From Dorea sp. AF36-15AT (lineage in GTDB: Bacteria > Bacillota > Clostridia > Lachnospirales > Lachnospiraceae), in NCBI RefSeq assembly GCF_003477705.1, contig NZ_QUDV01000008.1, positions 23,702-87,701 of the forward strand: a stretch of DNA of 64,000 nt. The letters are read 5' to 3'. The notes under the pieces were generated by a model. It saw only the letters and a list, made by a program, of their open reading frames with translations, was not told the DNA's origin and made no database searches. Made by a program: the position numbers and the translations under genes. How positions within the stretch are numbered: the stretch's first letter is position 1; each line of letters starts with the position of its first letter. This document shows, piece by piece, positions 35,062 through 44,207 of this stretch.

Positions 35062-35865
35062 CTATCTTGCCGCTGTTGTGCTTGCGAGCCAGCTCTTTAC
35101 GGTTTCAATATTTACTTTTATAACCTCGGCAATATCCTCAACGCTCATTTTCTTTTCAGCGAGGGAGTAAGCCACATTCTTCTTCGTTTCAAGTTCTCTT
35201 TCATCGCAAAGCTGCTCCATTTCCTTGCACATATGCTCCACCCCTTTCTCGGTCTCTTTCAGTTCGTGCACGCGGTCGGCCAAGGCTCCCGCCTGCATCT
35301 CCTTCACTTCCTTCACACGGAAGTCGTGCATCAGTCTTCCAAGCTCGCCGCCATCGTCCTTGCTGGAATCCACGTAGATGAAGTGCTCCTCGTCCCCGAA
35401 CTCCTTGCCGTTCTCGCGGATTATCCGGTCGATATGGGCTATCGGGAGTCCGCATCCAAGCGCGTCCTTCAAGGTGACAAATATCACGTAGGTCTCCGGG
35501 AGCTTATCGAAGTTCTTTCCCGTATCCAGCACATTTGAGTCCATCATCCCAAGATGGTATCTGGCACGTTTCGGGTGCGCTCCCTCATCATCCTGCTGTA
35601 TCTCGACGTTGAAGACGCGTCCGCTTCCATCCTTTGCCACGCAGTCCAACACGACGCCCCTGCCGTGCATGTTTCTGAAATCCATCTGCGTCTCATTGTC
35701 GATGACGGTCAGTTCTTTGTCTTCCAGAATAATTCTAAGGACATACTCGCAGGCATTCTTATCTTTGAATACGTTCCGCGCGAGAATATCGCTCATCACG
35801 GTCAGGTTCTTAATCGTTTCCTTGTATCTCTCCTTATGCAAAAGCATCGTTTCTTCCTGATTCAT
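35062..35865 (-). CDS. Rpn family PD-(D/E)XK nuclease / transposase-like protein
   Basis: A 267-residue protein of the Rpn/YhgA-like group. MSDILARNVFKDKNACEYV, then LDCVAKDGSGRVFNVEIQ, holds the nuclease-type D ... ExQ core, followed by RARYHLGMMDSNVLDTGKN and YVIFVTLKDALGCGLPIAH. The C-terminal part has a short helix-turn-helix (SVEDIAEVIKVNIETVKSWL, read as VEDIAEVIKVNIETVKSWL). The start MNQEET at 35865 is the best fit, although its ribosome site AGGAGG is 12 bases away. Rpn proteins promote RecA-independent recombination. It stands alone at the boundary between the two mobile regions and has its own terminator. Confidence 0.85.
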   Translation of the reverse strand: MNQEETMLLHKERYKETIKNLTVMSDILARNVFKDKNACEYVLRIILEDKELTVIDNETQMDFRNMHGRGVVLDCVAKDGSGRVFNVEIQQDDEGAHPKRARYHLGMMDSNVLDTGKNFDKLPETYVIFVTLKDALGCGLPIAHIDRIIRENGKEFGDEEHFIYVDSSKDDGGELGRLMHDFRVKEVKEMQAGALADRVHELKETEKGVEHMCKEMEQLCDERELETKKNVAYSLAEKKMSVEDIAEVIKVNIETVKSWLASTTAAR

Positions 35866-35907
35866 CGGTGTTAACCACCTCCTGTTCGACTCACAAGAAG
35901 GTATCAA

Positions 35908-36467
35908 CCATCTTGCTATATATATATTTTACAAGAAAGCCGGTAAACATTCAAGACTTGTATTTTCCCCGCCGAAAGGACAAAATCCTGCGGCTTGCGC
36001 GGAGTGGCCGGGGTTTGGGGCAGCGCCCCATTTCAGCAATCTCCGTGCATATAATGAGCGGTCGCGGTGCCCGACGGGAAAGCCCCTCGCTTTTCCTGCG
36101 TCCGGCGCATCGCGGCAGCGAAGGCGAATGCACGGGAGTCGGAGCCGGTCAACTTTTCCGTTCCAAATGTTTCCGTCAATCCGCCTGCGGATTTATGAAA
36201 GATTTGTGGGCGGGATGGTTGAGGGGCGAATCCCTCTACCGGACGAGAAAAGGGTCAACGTTCGCAAATAGGCGCAAATGGGTTCATTTGATGCTAAATG
36301 GTGTCTTTTTCTATCATCGGCATCCGTGCATTTGGCAGCTTCTACCTGCATGTTCGTGTATAGGGCAGAGGGATAGAAAAATAGCCTGTGTTATAATCTG
36401 TCCCCAAGGAGACGGCATTCTTGCCGCTTCAAAAAGCAGGAAATCGGAAAAGAAAGGATGATGCCAC
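35908..36467. other. Non-coding region before the high-GC transfer cluster
   Basis: About 560 bases. A plus-strand open frame covering it shows no protein-like content. It holds a TGGGGC-AGC-GCCCCA hairpin at 36016-36030 inside a GGGGTTTGGGGCAGCGCCCC context that often marks transfer-origin regions in gut elements. A possible promoter follows near 36390. A candidate oriT or left end of the second element is a reasonable guess, no more. Confidence 0.45.
36389..36397 (+). promoter_or_regulatory. Extended -10 promoter of the high-GC operon
   Basis: TGTTATAAT is a perfect extended -10 element (TGnTATAAT), located 70 bases before the first gene of the plus-strand cluster. No good -35 is visible at the usual spacing, as is common with extended -10 promoters. 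Confidence 0.65.
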
Positions 36468-37949
36468 ATGGCTCAGGATTTCGGCGATGACATGGGAAAC
36501 GCCCTCCTAAACTTCGTCACAAGGCAGACGGAGAACTACTTGCGGTTCGGACGTGGCAGGGAACGTGCTTTTGACTGGTGGCAGCGCCATTATAAGAAGG
36601 AGGGGAACACTCCCGAAGCCGCAAAAGCAATGGCTGAGAAGCAATCCTCTCGTGAGCAGGTGGTCGTGCCCTTTGGTACTTCCGAGGAAGCCGCCTACTA
36701 TGCGCAGGTATGCCGCGAGAATGGTACCTATGCCGCCGCCTACACGGACAAACAGGGAAACGGATTCCTTGCCTTTGCCAAGGAGGATGCTAAGACCGTC
36801 GCAGGGTATGCCCCGCAATTTAAGGACGTAATGGCGCGTCTCGATGAGCAGCGTATCACCGACGCGCTGAATCACGCGGAACCCCTAAATAAGAAGACCA
36901 TGGATTCCCTCACGGAGTTGACAGGCTATCCCGACCTTCCGGCGGAAGACGTAACGGTCATTCCGGTCACCATCCGTTACAAGGATGCGCCAGACAAGAC
37001 TTACGATGTGCTCTTTAGCGAGCAGGATACCGAAAACCTCAATATCGACGATTCAATTTGCTTCTCCGGATACTCCCACAAGGAGCTTACCGAGATGGTT
37101 GGTCGTGAGACCCATGAGGATTTCGATGTGATTGCTGTCAGTGCCCCCTACAAGGTTCACGCGACGCAGGTGAAAACGGATGCCCCGGAAAAGGCTTATG
37201 GCGTGCCGGGAAAGGATGCACCTGCCCGCAGCGATAGGGTTGCCACTCTTCGCGCCGAGGACACCGCCATTCATACCCAGAACATCCGAAACGCTGCCCA
37301 AAAGGCAAGGGAAGACTGCACGGACTTTTCCGACTTCGAGCGCAAGATGAACGCGCAGGGCTTCGGCGTGACCGAAACCAGCAAGGGCGAGGTCATGGCC
37401 TACGAGCCTGCAAGCCTGAATAAGGACGGTTCGGTACCGGCGTATGAGCGCGGTCGCGACTGGCCGGTCTCTGCGGAGACGTTAAAGAACCGGTACGACC
37501 TCGATGTGACCCACAACTGGTTCGAGCAGAATACCCCGAAGGACGCTGGCACCCTCCCGGATGGAGACCTTGCCATGCAGAATGCGCGTCTGGCGCAGGA
37601 GCAGATGCGTGACGAACAACAGATGCTAGAGCCGGTTGCATCCGACGGTTCCATGGATAACGACGGGCGCACGCCCGACCCGAACTCCGGCATTGAGAGC
37701 CACGATGGCGCAGATACCGATTCCCGCACCGCCGTCATGGATGCGGAGCAGACCGGAAGCGAGATTCGCCCCTCCGATATTCGCAAGGAGCAGCAATATG
37801 ATTCCGAGTCCTATTCCCTCACGGGGGAAGCACGCGATATGACCGCTGCCAAGAACCAGATGGATACGGAGACGAAGGCGCAGGAAACCACGCGGGAGCA
37901 TGGTTCGAGCCTGCCCGTTATACCCATTAACGGCGAAGACGTATTGTAA
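36468..37949 (+). CDS. Tagged accessory protein 1, first gene of the second transfer region
   Basis: A 493-residue cytosolic protein. Residues 60-115 (VVVPFGTSEEAAYYAQVCRE, FLAFAKEDAKTVAGY) resemble PcfB/DUF3801-type substrate receptors. Residues about 295-360 (FERKMNAQGFGVTETSKGEV ... YDLDVTHNWFE) recall the C-terminal motif of relaxases. At residue 450 it has the shared tag SLTGEARDMTAAKNQM, 44 residues from the end. Its N-terminus MAQDFGDDMGNALLN is like that of the 79-residue protein at 51231. The position before the coupling-protein genes suggests a substrate-handling role. The domain assignments are tentative. Confidence 0.8.
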   Translation: MAQDFGDDMGNALLNFVTRQTENYLRFGRGRERAFDWWQRHYKKEGNTPEAAKAMAEKQSSREQVVVPFGTSEEAAYYAQVCRENGTYAAAYTDKQGNGFLAFAKEDAKTVAGYAPQFKDVMARLDEQRITDALNHAEPLNKKTMDSLTELTGYPDLPAEDVTVIPVTIRYKDAPDKTYDVLFSEQDTENLNIDDSICFSGYSHKELTEMVGRETHEDFDVIAVSAPYKVHATQVKTDAPEKAYGVPGKDAPARSDRVATLRAEDTAIHTQNIRNAAQKAREDCTDFSDFERKMNAQGFGVTETSKGEVMAYEPASLNKDGSVPAYERGRDWPVSAETLKNRYDLDVTHNWFEQNTPKDAGTLPDGDLAMQNARLAQEQMRDEQQMLEPVASDGSMDNDGRTPDPNSGIESHDGADTDSRTAVMDAEQTGSEIRPSDIRKEQQYDSESYSLTGEARDMTAAKNQMDTETKAQETTREHGSSLPVIPINGEDVL

Positions 37950-37960
37950 GGAGATAGACC

Positions 37961-38497
37961 ATGACACTCAAAGACAAATTGCCGGACAGGCTGAAATGCT
38001 CCCCGCTTCTTACCATGGAGTCGGACAGCGATATCGAGACCATCGCGGAATCCATCGTGAACCTTTCCGATTCAGATGGGGACTTCTTTAAGAAGACGGA
38101 AAAACTCCTTCTGATGGCCTGCCTTGGATATTTAAGGGACTGGTGCGAGCCTTCCCAGCGTACCATCGGGAACCTCATCTCCCTTCTTGATGCCGCCCTG
38201 CCAAAGGACAACGAGACCCATACCACCCTCGACAACCTTTTCTATGAAATGAAGTCCGGGTGCAAGCGCGTGAAATCGGAAGATGGCATCACAACCCTCT
38301 GGGAGCCTTCCGCCCTTTCCCGTTGCGACGGTCTCACTCCGCGCGATTCCAACGGTATTGATGTGTCCGAGGATTTTTCGCTCACCTGCTATGAAGGATT
38401 CCGCCACGCGGCCACGCGGGAGACGCGCACGAGTATTGTGACCACGCTCCTGCTTGTGCTGGAAGAAGTGGAAAAGGAGGATGCATATGGCAAATAG
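37961..38497 (+). CDS. Stand-alone coupling-protein all-alpha-domain-like protein
   Basis: A 178-residue helical protein with no Walker motifs or membrane segments. Its sequence follows the middle of the coupling protein encoded next. Residues 24-90 (DIETIAESIVNLSDSDGDFF, KLLLMACLGYLRDW, LISLLDAA) match DILSFVNCFIMNT, MLYTALIALLRDW and LLTLLSLAEA there. Residues 140-170 (SEDFSLTCYEGFRHAATRE) match DEDFALMNYKNFKVAAGK. In VirD4 proteins this all-alpha domain recognises substrates. The gene overlaps the coupling-protein gene by 11 bases. A role as adaptor or decoy for substrates is inferred. It could instead be the remnant of a duplicated coupling gene, but the clean ends argue for function. Confidence 0.75.
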   Translation: MTLKDKLPDRLKCSPLLTMESDSDIETIAESIVNLSDSDGDFFKKTEKLLLMACLGYLRDWCEPSQRTIGNLISLLDAALPKDNETHTTLDNLFYEMKSGCKRVKSEDGITTLWEPSALSRCDGLTPRDSNGIDVSEDFSLTCYEGFRHAATRETRTSIVTTLLLVLEEVEKEDAYGK

Positions 38498-40520
38498 CGC
38501 GAACCCGGAAATCAATAAGAAGATTGCCACCTCGGCGCTCGGCACCCTCGTCATCGCCACGGTCTTCTTCTATCTCGGTGACCGTTATGCCGAAACCCTC
38601 GTCACCTATCCGGGGCAGATTTTCGACCATCTGGGCGATGCCATGCTCACCATGTGGGAGACCATAAGGGTCTCGCCCTTCACCCTCGATATGACCAGTA
38701 ACTCCCTGCTGTTTGGCGGGGCTTGCTTTCTCATTATCTGGATGATTTGGCTTCGCTACGTGGCGTTCATCGGAAACTATCGTTCCGGCGAAGAATCCGG
38801 TTCCGCCCGCTGGGGCACTGTGAAGGAAGGAAAGAAGTTCAAGGACTTGCAGACCGAAGACAACAATCTTCTCTTCACCAAGAACTTCGGCCTTGCCCTG
38901 CACCGTCCCAAGTTCGACCCGGAATATGACCGCAACCTAAACGTCCTCGTGGTCGGCGGCTCTGGCTCCGGTAAGACCCTTAACTACGTGACCCCGAACA
39001 TCTGCCAGCTCAACACCAGCTACTTTGTCACCGACCCAAAAGGCACCCTTCTTAAGGATGCCGGATACCTGTTCACGGACAACGGCTATAAGCTCAAGAG
39101 CTTCAATACCATCAACCTTGATGAGTCCATGCACTACAACCCGTTAAAGTACGTGAAGACGGATACCGATATCCTCTCCTTCGTGAACTGCTTCATTATG
39201 AACACGAACCCCGAGGGGAAATCGAGCGGTGACCCGTTCTGGGAGAACGCCGAAAAGATGCTCTACACGGCGCTCATCGCCTTGTTGCGCGATTGGTTCC
39301 CGGCAAAGGACTACAACATGTCCTCGCTTCTCACGCTCCTCTCCCTTGCGGAAGCACGAGAGAACGATGAGAACTTCAAGTCCGCTCTTGACCTCATGTT
39401 CCTCCAAATCGAGGAGGGCAAGAAGTACAAGCAAAACGACGGCTCTTCTCCTGACGCTGCGGGAAATGCCGGTCTCTCAAGGAGCTTTGGCACCAAACAG
39501 GCAGATAACGGCTGGTCTTGGGTGCCCAGTAAGTTCAAGCGCAACTCCGACGGCGTGAAGCCCGCCGACTGCGGGGGACTTTCCGCCGACGAGGACTTCG
39601 CCCTGATGAACTACAAGAACTTCAAGGTGGCCGCAGGCAAGACCTTAAAATCCATCCTCATTTCCTGCAACGTGCGCCTTGCGCCCATCGCGACGGATGG
39701 CGTGCGCGAGCTTTTGACCTATGACGAGATGGAGATTGACACCCTTGGTGACCCGGATGCGAAGGTGGCGATTTTCGGCATCCTCTCCGATACCGACAAG
39801 ACCCTCAGTTTCCTGTTCGCCATCCTCATGTGGCAGACCATCGACCAACTGTGCCGAAAAGCACTTTCGGATTATGGCGGGAAACTCCCGACCCCGGTGC
39901 ATTTCATCTTCGACGAGTTCGCCAACATCGGCACCATCCCGCAGATTGAGGAGACCATCGCGGTCACACGTTCCCGTAACATCGGCATCACCATCATCCT
40001 GCAATCCATGAGCCAGCTGGAAAGCAAGTACGATAAGAAGGCGCAGACCATCATCGACTGCTGCGACTCGACGCTCTTCCTCGGTGGCAAGTCTAACTCC
40101 ACCAACAAGGAGATTGCGGAGATGATTGGCAAGCAGACCATCCATCAGATGACTTATAACGAGTCCACGGGACAATCCTCAAGCGCCAGTAAGAACTTGC
40201 AGATTCAGGGTCGTGACCTTATCGACGCAGCAGAAATCGGCAAGATGAGCCGCCTAAAGGCAATCCTGCTCATCGCCGGTACCAACCCGCTCATGGATGA
40301 TAAGTATGACCCCCACGCCCATAAGCGATACCGCTATATCGTGGATAAGCGCAACTGGAAGCGTTTGCATAAGAACTCCTTCGATTTCGAGCGGTATCTG
40401 AAAAACGGCTGCGAGCCGTACACCCCCGATGAGGATATGGGTGCGGAGTTCACGGCATGGAAATGGGCGGCATGGAAAAAATCAAGGAAGGGGCTTCTGG
40501 GCATATTGCTAAACCGGTAG
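38487..40520 (+). CDS. virD4: VirD4/TraG-type coupling protein (second region)
   Basis: A 677-residue coupling ATPase. Two N-terminal membrane helices (about 15-35 and 70-90) are followed by SARWGTVKEGKKFKDL, Walker A VVGGSGSGKTLNYV (near 155), and the all-alpha region (about 225-390). Walker B is FIFDEFANIGTIPQIEE (near 475), followed by ITIILQSMSQLESKYDKK and LFLGGKSNSTNKEIA. The start at 38487 has AGGAGG six bases upstream. It is longer than the ICE 1 coupling protein because of a Ser/Asn-rich insertion near residues 315-360. It docks substrates onto the type IV channel encoded downstream. Confidence 0.95.
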   Translation: MANSANPEINKKIATSALGTLVIATVFFYLGDRYAETLVTYPGQIFDHLGDAMLTMWETIRVSPFTLDMTSNSLLFGGACFLIIWMIWLRYVAFIGNYRSGEESGSARWGTVKEGKKFKDLQTEDNNLLFTKNFGLALHRPKFDPEYDRNLNVLVVGGSGSGKTLNYVTPNICQLNTSYFVTDPKGTLLKDAGYLFTDNGYKLKSFNTINLDESMHYNPLKYVKTDTDILSFVNCFIMNTNPEGKSSGDPFWENAEKMLYTALIALLRDWFPAKDYNMSSLLTLLSLAEARENDENFKSALDLMFLQIEEGKKYKQNDGSSPDAAGNAGLSRSFGTKQADNGWSWVPSKFKRNSDGVKPADCGGLSADEDFALMNYKNFKVAAGKTLKSILISCNVRLAPIATDGVRELLTYDEMEIDTLGDPDAKVAIFGILSDTDKTLSFLFAILMWQTIDQLCRKALSDYGGKLPTPVHFIFDEFANIGTIPQIEETIAVTRSRNIGITIILQSMSQLESKYDKKAQTIIDCCDSTLFLGGKSNSTNKEIAEMIGKQTIHQMTYNESTGQSSSASKNLQIQGRDLIDAAEIGKMSRLKAILLIAGTNPLMDDKYDPHAHKRYRYIVDKRNWKRLHKNSFDFERYLKNGCEPYTPDEDMGAEFTAWKWAAWKKSRKGLLGILLNR

Positions 40521-40584
40521 TCACTTATAATTAAGAGAAATGCCACGCGAAAAAGGCAGAAAGGGGACGAATGGAGGAAGGAAC

Positions 40585-40779
40585 TTGGAAACACTCGTCA
40601 AACTCGCCGCCCCGGCGATAGGAACCGCTGCGGGCGCATTCACCGTCGTGGGAATCATCTATCTTGGGATGACCCTCGCGGGACTTCTTCGCGGCGGGGG
40701 CGGGGAGATACGCAAAGCCGTAGCAATCATCGTCGCGGGACTTACCTGTATCGCCTTTGCCCATCTGTACGGTTACTAG
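40585..40779 (+). CDS. Small two-helix membrane protein (Maff2/VirB2-like)
   Basis: A 64-residue protein with two membrane helices (AAPAIGTAAGAFTVVGIIYL and AVAIIVAGLTCIAFAHLYGY) joined by a glycine-rich turn (RGGGGE). The TTG start at 40585 fits the ribosome site GGAGGAAGGAAC; an upstream ATG has none. Size, helix-Gly loop-helix shape and location just after the coupling protein match Maff2-type or VirB2-like pilin subunits. A second such protein follows at once, so the pair may form a filament or a membrane complex. Confidence 0.7.
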   Translation: METLVKLAAPAIGTAAGAFTVVGIIYLGMTLAGLLRGGGGEIRKAVAIIVAGLTCIAFAHLYGY

Positions 40780-40808
40780 AAAACAAGTAAACAAGAAAGG
40801 AATCAACC

Positions 40809-41033
40809 ATGCTGGAAAACGTGAAAAACCTTCTCTCTGATGGTGTGACCGCCCTCGGCGGCATCCTCATCGTCTTCGGCCTTGTGAACCTTGGTCTTAC
40901 CATCAAGGACGGTATGCAGGGCGGCGGCGGTCAGCTCTCCGGTGCCCTCGCCATGATTATCGGCGGTGCCATCGTCGTGGGTGCTGCCGTGTACTTCAAG
41001 ACCGGTATCAACTGGGGTTCCCTCGCGGGTTAG
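40809..41033 (+). CDS. Maff2-like small membrane protein
   Basis: A 74-residue protein with two helices (GVTALGGILIVFGLVNLGL and GALAMIIGGAIVVGAAVYF) around a Gly-rich loop (QGGGGQLS). The GLVNLGLTIKDGMQGGG segment parallels the GVINLMEGYGNDN segment of Maff2. AGAAAGGA precedes the ATG. It sits between the other two-helix protein and PrgI, the standard Maff2 slot. It is likely to be a conserved membrane subunit of the conjugation machine. Confidence 0.75.
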   Translation: MLENVKNLLSDGVTALGGILIVFGLVNLGLTIKDGMQGGGGQLSGALAMIIGGAIVVGAAVYFKTGINWGSLAG

Positions 41034-41051
41034 AAAGGAGCGATATCTAAC

Positions 41052-41489
41052 ATGCTCTCTGTAGCAGTACACAAGGATATCGCCGAGTATCAGCCCAAAA
41101 TCGTAGGCAAGATGACCATGCGCACCCTGGTATCCATCACGGGTGCGCTTTCTGTCTCGGTACTTGCCGGACTTTACATCTACTTCGTTTTGGGGCTGAA
41201 CGTCAGCGATTGCACCTATTTTATCTACGCCGTCTCGTTGCCGTTTTGGTGCGTGGGCTTCGTGAAGCCCTGCGGGATGCCCTTCGAGCAGTTTGCGCCG
41301 CTTTGGCTTAAGGCAAACTTCACGAACGACCGCATCTTCTACAAGCCGTCCATGCGTCTTGCGGGACTTCTCTCTGAGTCGGAAAACAGCAAGCAGAAAG
41401 GAACTATCTATGGAAAACACTACCGAAAGCAGGGAAACCTTCGCGGCATCGAATCCTACTCCCCAAGGGCAGGACGGGTCATCTCTTAA
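41052..41489 (+). CDS. PrgI family conjugal transfer protein (second region)
   Basis: A 145-residue protein with VHKDIAEYQPKIVGKMTMR, then two hydrophobic segments (LVSITGALSVSVLAGLYIY and CTYFIYAVSLPFWCVGFV) and the conserved end-of-domain motif GMPFEQFAPLWLK. That is the PrgI pattern also seen in the ICE 1 homologue. AGAAAGGAG precedes the start. Its last 80 bases overlap the start of the virB4 gene in another frame, an unusually long overlap for this pair. Confidence 0.85.
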   Translation: MLSVAVHKDIAEYQPKIVGKMTMRTLVSITGALSVSVLAGLYIYFVLGLNVSDCTYFIYAVSLPFWCVGFVKPCGMPFEQFAPLWLKANFTNDRIFYKPSMRLAGLLSESENSKQKGTIYGKHYRKQGNLRGIESYSPRAGRVIS

Positions 41490-44166
41490 CGCCGCATTTG
41501 ACGTGGACGCGTTCGTCCACGCATCCGGTGACGGGTTCGGGAACACCGCGCCCCTGCGCTCCGATACCGGCGCTATCGACATGGATGCCATCTCTCAGGT
41601 CGCACACGTCACGCAGGGTGCCGGAAAGCTGACCCGAAAGGAGAAGAAGCACGCCAAGCGCGAGATGAAGCGCAGGAAAAAGGAAGCCAAGAAGGCCGAG
41701 AAGGAAGCGAAAAAGACCTACAGCTCCATCAAGTCCCAGTTAAAGGACAGGGACAAGGAGCTGTCCGATAAGATGGCCGATGCCAGAAAGAAGCGCGACT
41801 CCGCGAAAGACGTGGTGAACTACATCGGCTACAACAAGATGTATCAGGACGGCATCTGTGAGGTGGAGGAGGGAATGTTTTCCTCTTCCATCGCCTTCGA
41901 TGACACCAGTTACCACTCGGTGCGCGATGAGCAGCAGAAAGCTATGTTCTCCGCCATCACCCGCCTTTACGACCAGTTCGGTGCGGATACGCTCGTGCAG
42001 ATGAGCGTCATCAACACGCCGCTCCTCAAGGAAGAGGTCGGCCACCGCAAGTTCTTCGACCCGGAGCGTCAGGCAAACGATGCTGCAAGGAACGACGCGC
42101 AGGTATTCAACAACATCCTGAACGATAAGGTGAAGGAGGGGGTCAGCAACATCCGCAGGAACCGCTACCTCACCTATTCCGTGACGGCAGACACCGCAGA
42201 AGATGCAGCGCGTCAGCTCTCCCGTATCGAGGTCGAATCCTCCCGCATCCTAAACTCCATCGGCAGCAAGGCACACCTTATGAACGGCACCCAGCGCCTT
42301 TCTGTCATCCATTCACTCTTAAACCCCTATAAGCCGTTCCTGTTCGATTACCAGCGCGATATTTCCGCCAAGCGCTTACAGACTACCAAGGACTGCATCG
42401 CACCGACGCAGATTGATTTCCGCCCGGACGGCCACTATAACGACTGCGTAAAACTCGATAACGGGGTCTACGCACAGGTACTCGTGATGAAGAAGTTCGG
42501 CTCGGAACTTTCCGACCGCGCACTTGCCGACATGGCAGACCTTCCTATCCCCATGGCTATCACGTGGTACGTGCAGCCCATGGATAAATCCAAGGCTATC
42601 AATTACGTGCGCACCCGTTCCGCATGGATTGACAAGGAAATCATCGAGGAACAGCGCTCGGCAGTGAACAAAGGCTATGACTTCTCCATCCTCCCGCAGG
42701 AGCTGAAATACTCCAAGGAGGAGACGGAGGACGTGCTCGACCACTTGCAGAACAAGAACCAGCGTCTCTATGTCTTCACGGGGCTTGTCTACACTTACGC
42801 GGAGAGCAAGGAAGCGCTGGATACGCAGGTACTTCGCATCATCTCCACGGCACGTCAGAACTCCATCGAGCTTGACACCTATGACTATCGCCAGCGTCAG
42901 GGACTTAATTCCATCCTCCCGCTCGGCCATAACCACGTGGAAATCTCCCGCATGTTCACCACGGCGCAGGTTTCCATCCTCGTTCCGTTTGCCACGCAGG
43001 AGCTTGACGATGCGGGCGGCAACTTCTACGGCCAGAACAAGCACAGCCGCAACCTCGTGGTCTGCAACCGCAAGAAGCTCACCTCGCCGATGGGCTTCGT
43101 CTGCGGCAAGACCGGCTCCGGTAAGGGTATGTTCACCAAGACCGAGATGACGGGCACCATCTTCTCCAATCCGACGGACGAGATTTACGTCATCGACCGC
43201 GCAGGCGAGTACACCGCTATCGCCGAACGCTACGGCGGTAGCACCTACCACTTCGGCGTGGGTACCGGAACCCATCTGAACCCCTTCGATACGGTATCCG
43301 TGGAACACATGACGAGAAACGAGCAGATTGCGTTCAAGGTGGACGCGATGTTAGCTCAGGCGGGCGCTTCCGCTGCCGAAGCCGGGTCGAACTTCTCTGA
43401 GGTTGACCAGTCGCTCGTACAGCGCTGCACCGAGCTTGCCTTCCAGAAGGCCGCAGAGCGCGGAGACAATCTTCCGCCGACCTTACAGGACTTCTACGAT
43501 GCCGCGAACGAGCAGCCGGAGGAGCAGGCACAGGTCATCGCACTCCGTTACGAGCGATTCGTGAAGGGTTCCATGAACTTCTTCAACCATCAGAGCAACG
43601 TCGATTTCAACACCCGCATCGTGGACTTCAACCTGAAAGACCTGCCGGATTCCATGCTGGTCTTCGCCCTCATCAATGTCTGCGAAGCCGTCCGCAACCG
43701 CATGTACTTCAATGCAAAGCGAAACGTCCGCACATGGCTCTACGTCGAGGAGATGCAGAGTATGTTCGCGTACCCGACGGTACTTAACTACTTCTCCCGC
43801 TTCTCGAATGAGGGTCGAAAGTTCGGACTTTTGCTGACAGGTATCAGTCAGAACGCCACGGCGATGCTCGCCAACGAAGCGGCGCGAAATATCGTCCTTA
43901 ACGCGGACTTCCTCATGCTTCTCAAGCAGTCCCCGCTCGACCGCATGAAGTGGGCGGAACTTCTGAACCTGTCCGAGCAGGAGGAGGAATGCATCGACGA
44001 GTCCGCAGAGCCGGGTGACGGCCTGCTCATCGCAGGTAACGCCCGCGTGCCGATTCGCGGCAAGTTCCCGTCCGGCAACGTCCTCTACGACCTGTTCTCC
44101 ACGAACCCCAATGAGACGAAGAAGACGGGGCTTGGGGACAAGAAAGATGCAAAACCCGTTATCTAG
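41410..44166 (+). CDS. virB4: VirB4-like ATPase (second region)
   Basis: A 918-residue secretion ATPase. The N-terminal 120 residues are low in complexity and basic, with a long Lys-rich helix (KEKKHAKREMKRRKKEAKK) absent from typical VirB4. The family domain follows (CEVEEGMFSSSIAFDDTSY, DYRQRQGLNSILPLGHN). The motor domain has Walker A GKTGSGKGMFTKTEM (near 590), EIYVIDRAGEYTAIAERYG, and the Walker B region TWLYVEEMQSMFAYPTVLN (near 780). It powers assembly and transport of the channel. The start at 41410 has AGAAAGGA seven bases upstream. Confidence 0.93.
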   Translation: MENTTESRETFAASNPTPQGQDGSSLNAAFDVDAFVHASGDGFGNTAPLRSDTGAIDMDAISQVAHVTQGAGKLTRKEKKHAKREMKRRKKEAKKAEKEAKKTYSSIKSQLKDRDKELSDKMADARKKRDSAKDVVNYIGYNKMYQDGICEVEEGMFSSSIAFDDTSYHSVRDEQQKAMFSAITRLYDQFGADTLVQMSVINTPLLKEEVGHRKFFDPERQANDAARNDAQVFNNILNDKVKEGVSNIRRNRYLTYSVTADTAEDAARQLSRIEVESSRILNSIGSKAHLMNGTQRLSVIHSLLNPYKPFLFDYQRDISAKRLQTTKDCIAPTQIDFRPDGHYNDCVKLDNGVYAQVLVMKKFGSELSDRALADMADLPIPMAITWYVQPMDKSKAINYVRTRSAWIDKEIIEEQRSAVNKGYDFSILPQELKYSKEETEDVLDHLQNKNQRLYVFTGLVYTYAESKEALDTQVLRIISTARQNSIELDTYDYRQRQGLNSILPLGHNHVEISRMFTTAQVSILVPFATQELDDAGGNFYGQNKHSRNLVVCNRKKLTSPMGFVCGKTGSGKGMFTKTEMTGTIFSNPTDEIYVIDRAGEYTAIAERYGGSTYHFGVGTGTHLNPFDTVSVEHMTRNEQIAFKVDAMLAQAGASAAEAGSNFSEVDQSLVQRCTELAFQKAAERGDNLPPTLQDFYDAANEQPEEQAQVIALRYERFVKGSMNFFNHQSNVDFNTRIVDFNLKDLPDSMLVFALINVCEAVRNRMYFNAKRNVRTWLYVEEMQSMFAYPTVLNYFSRFSNEGRKFGLLLTGISQNATAMLANEAARNIVLNADFLMLLKQSPLDRMKWAELLNLSEQEEECIDESAEPGDGLLIAGNARVPIRGKFPSGNVLYDLFSTNPNETKKTGLGDKKDAKPVI

Positions 44167-44207
44167 CAACCCAGTAAGAAGACCCCGGAAAGGACGGTGA
44201 ACGTCAG

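Noticed and set aside
35868..36461. 198-residue plus-strand frame between the Rpn-type gene and the first tagged gene
   Set aside because: No domain or ribosome site, composition not protein-like, and it covers a hairpin and a promoter; treated as non-coding.
37961..38497. Pseudogene fragment of the coupling protein
   Set aside because: It has its own ribosome site, intact start and stop, a short coupled overlap with the next gene and diverged but consistent sequence, so a functional stand-alone domain is more likely.
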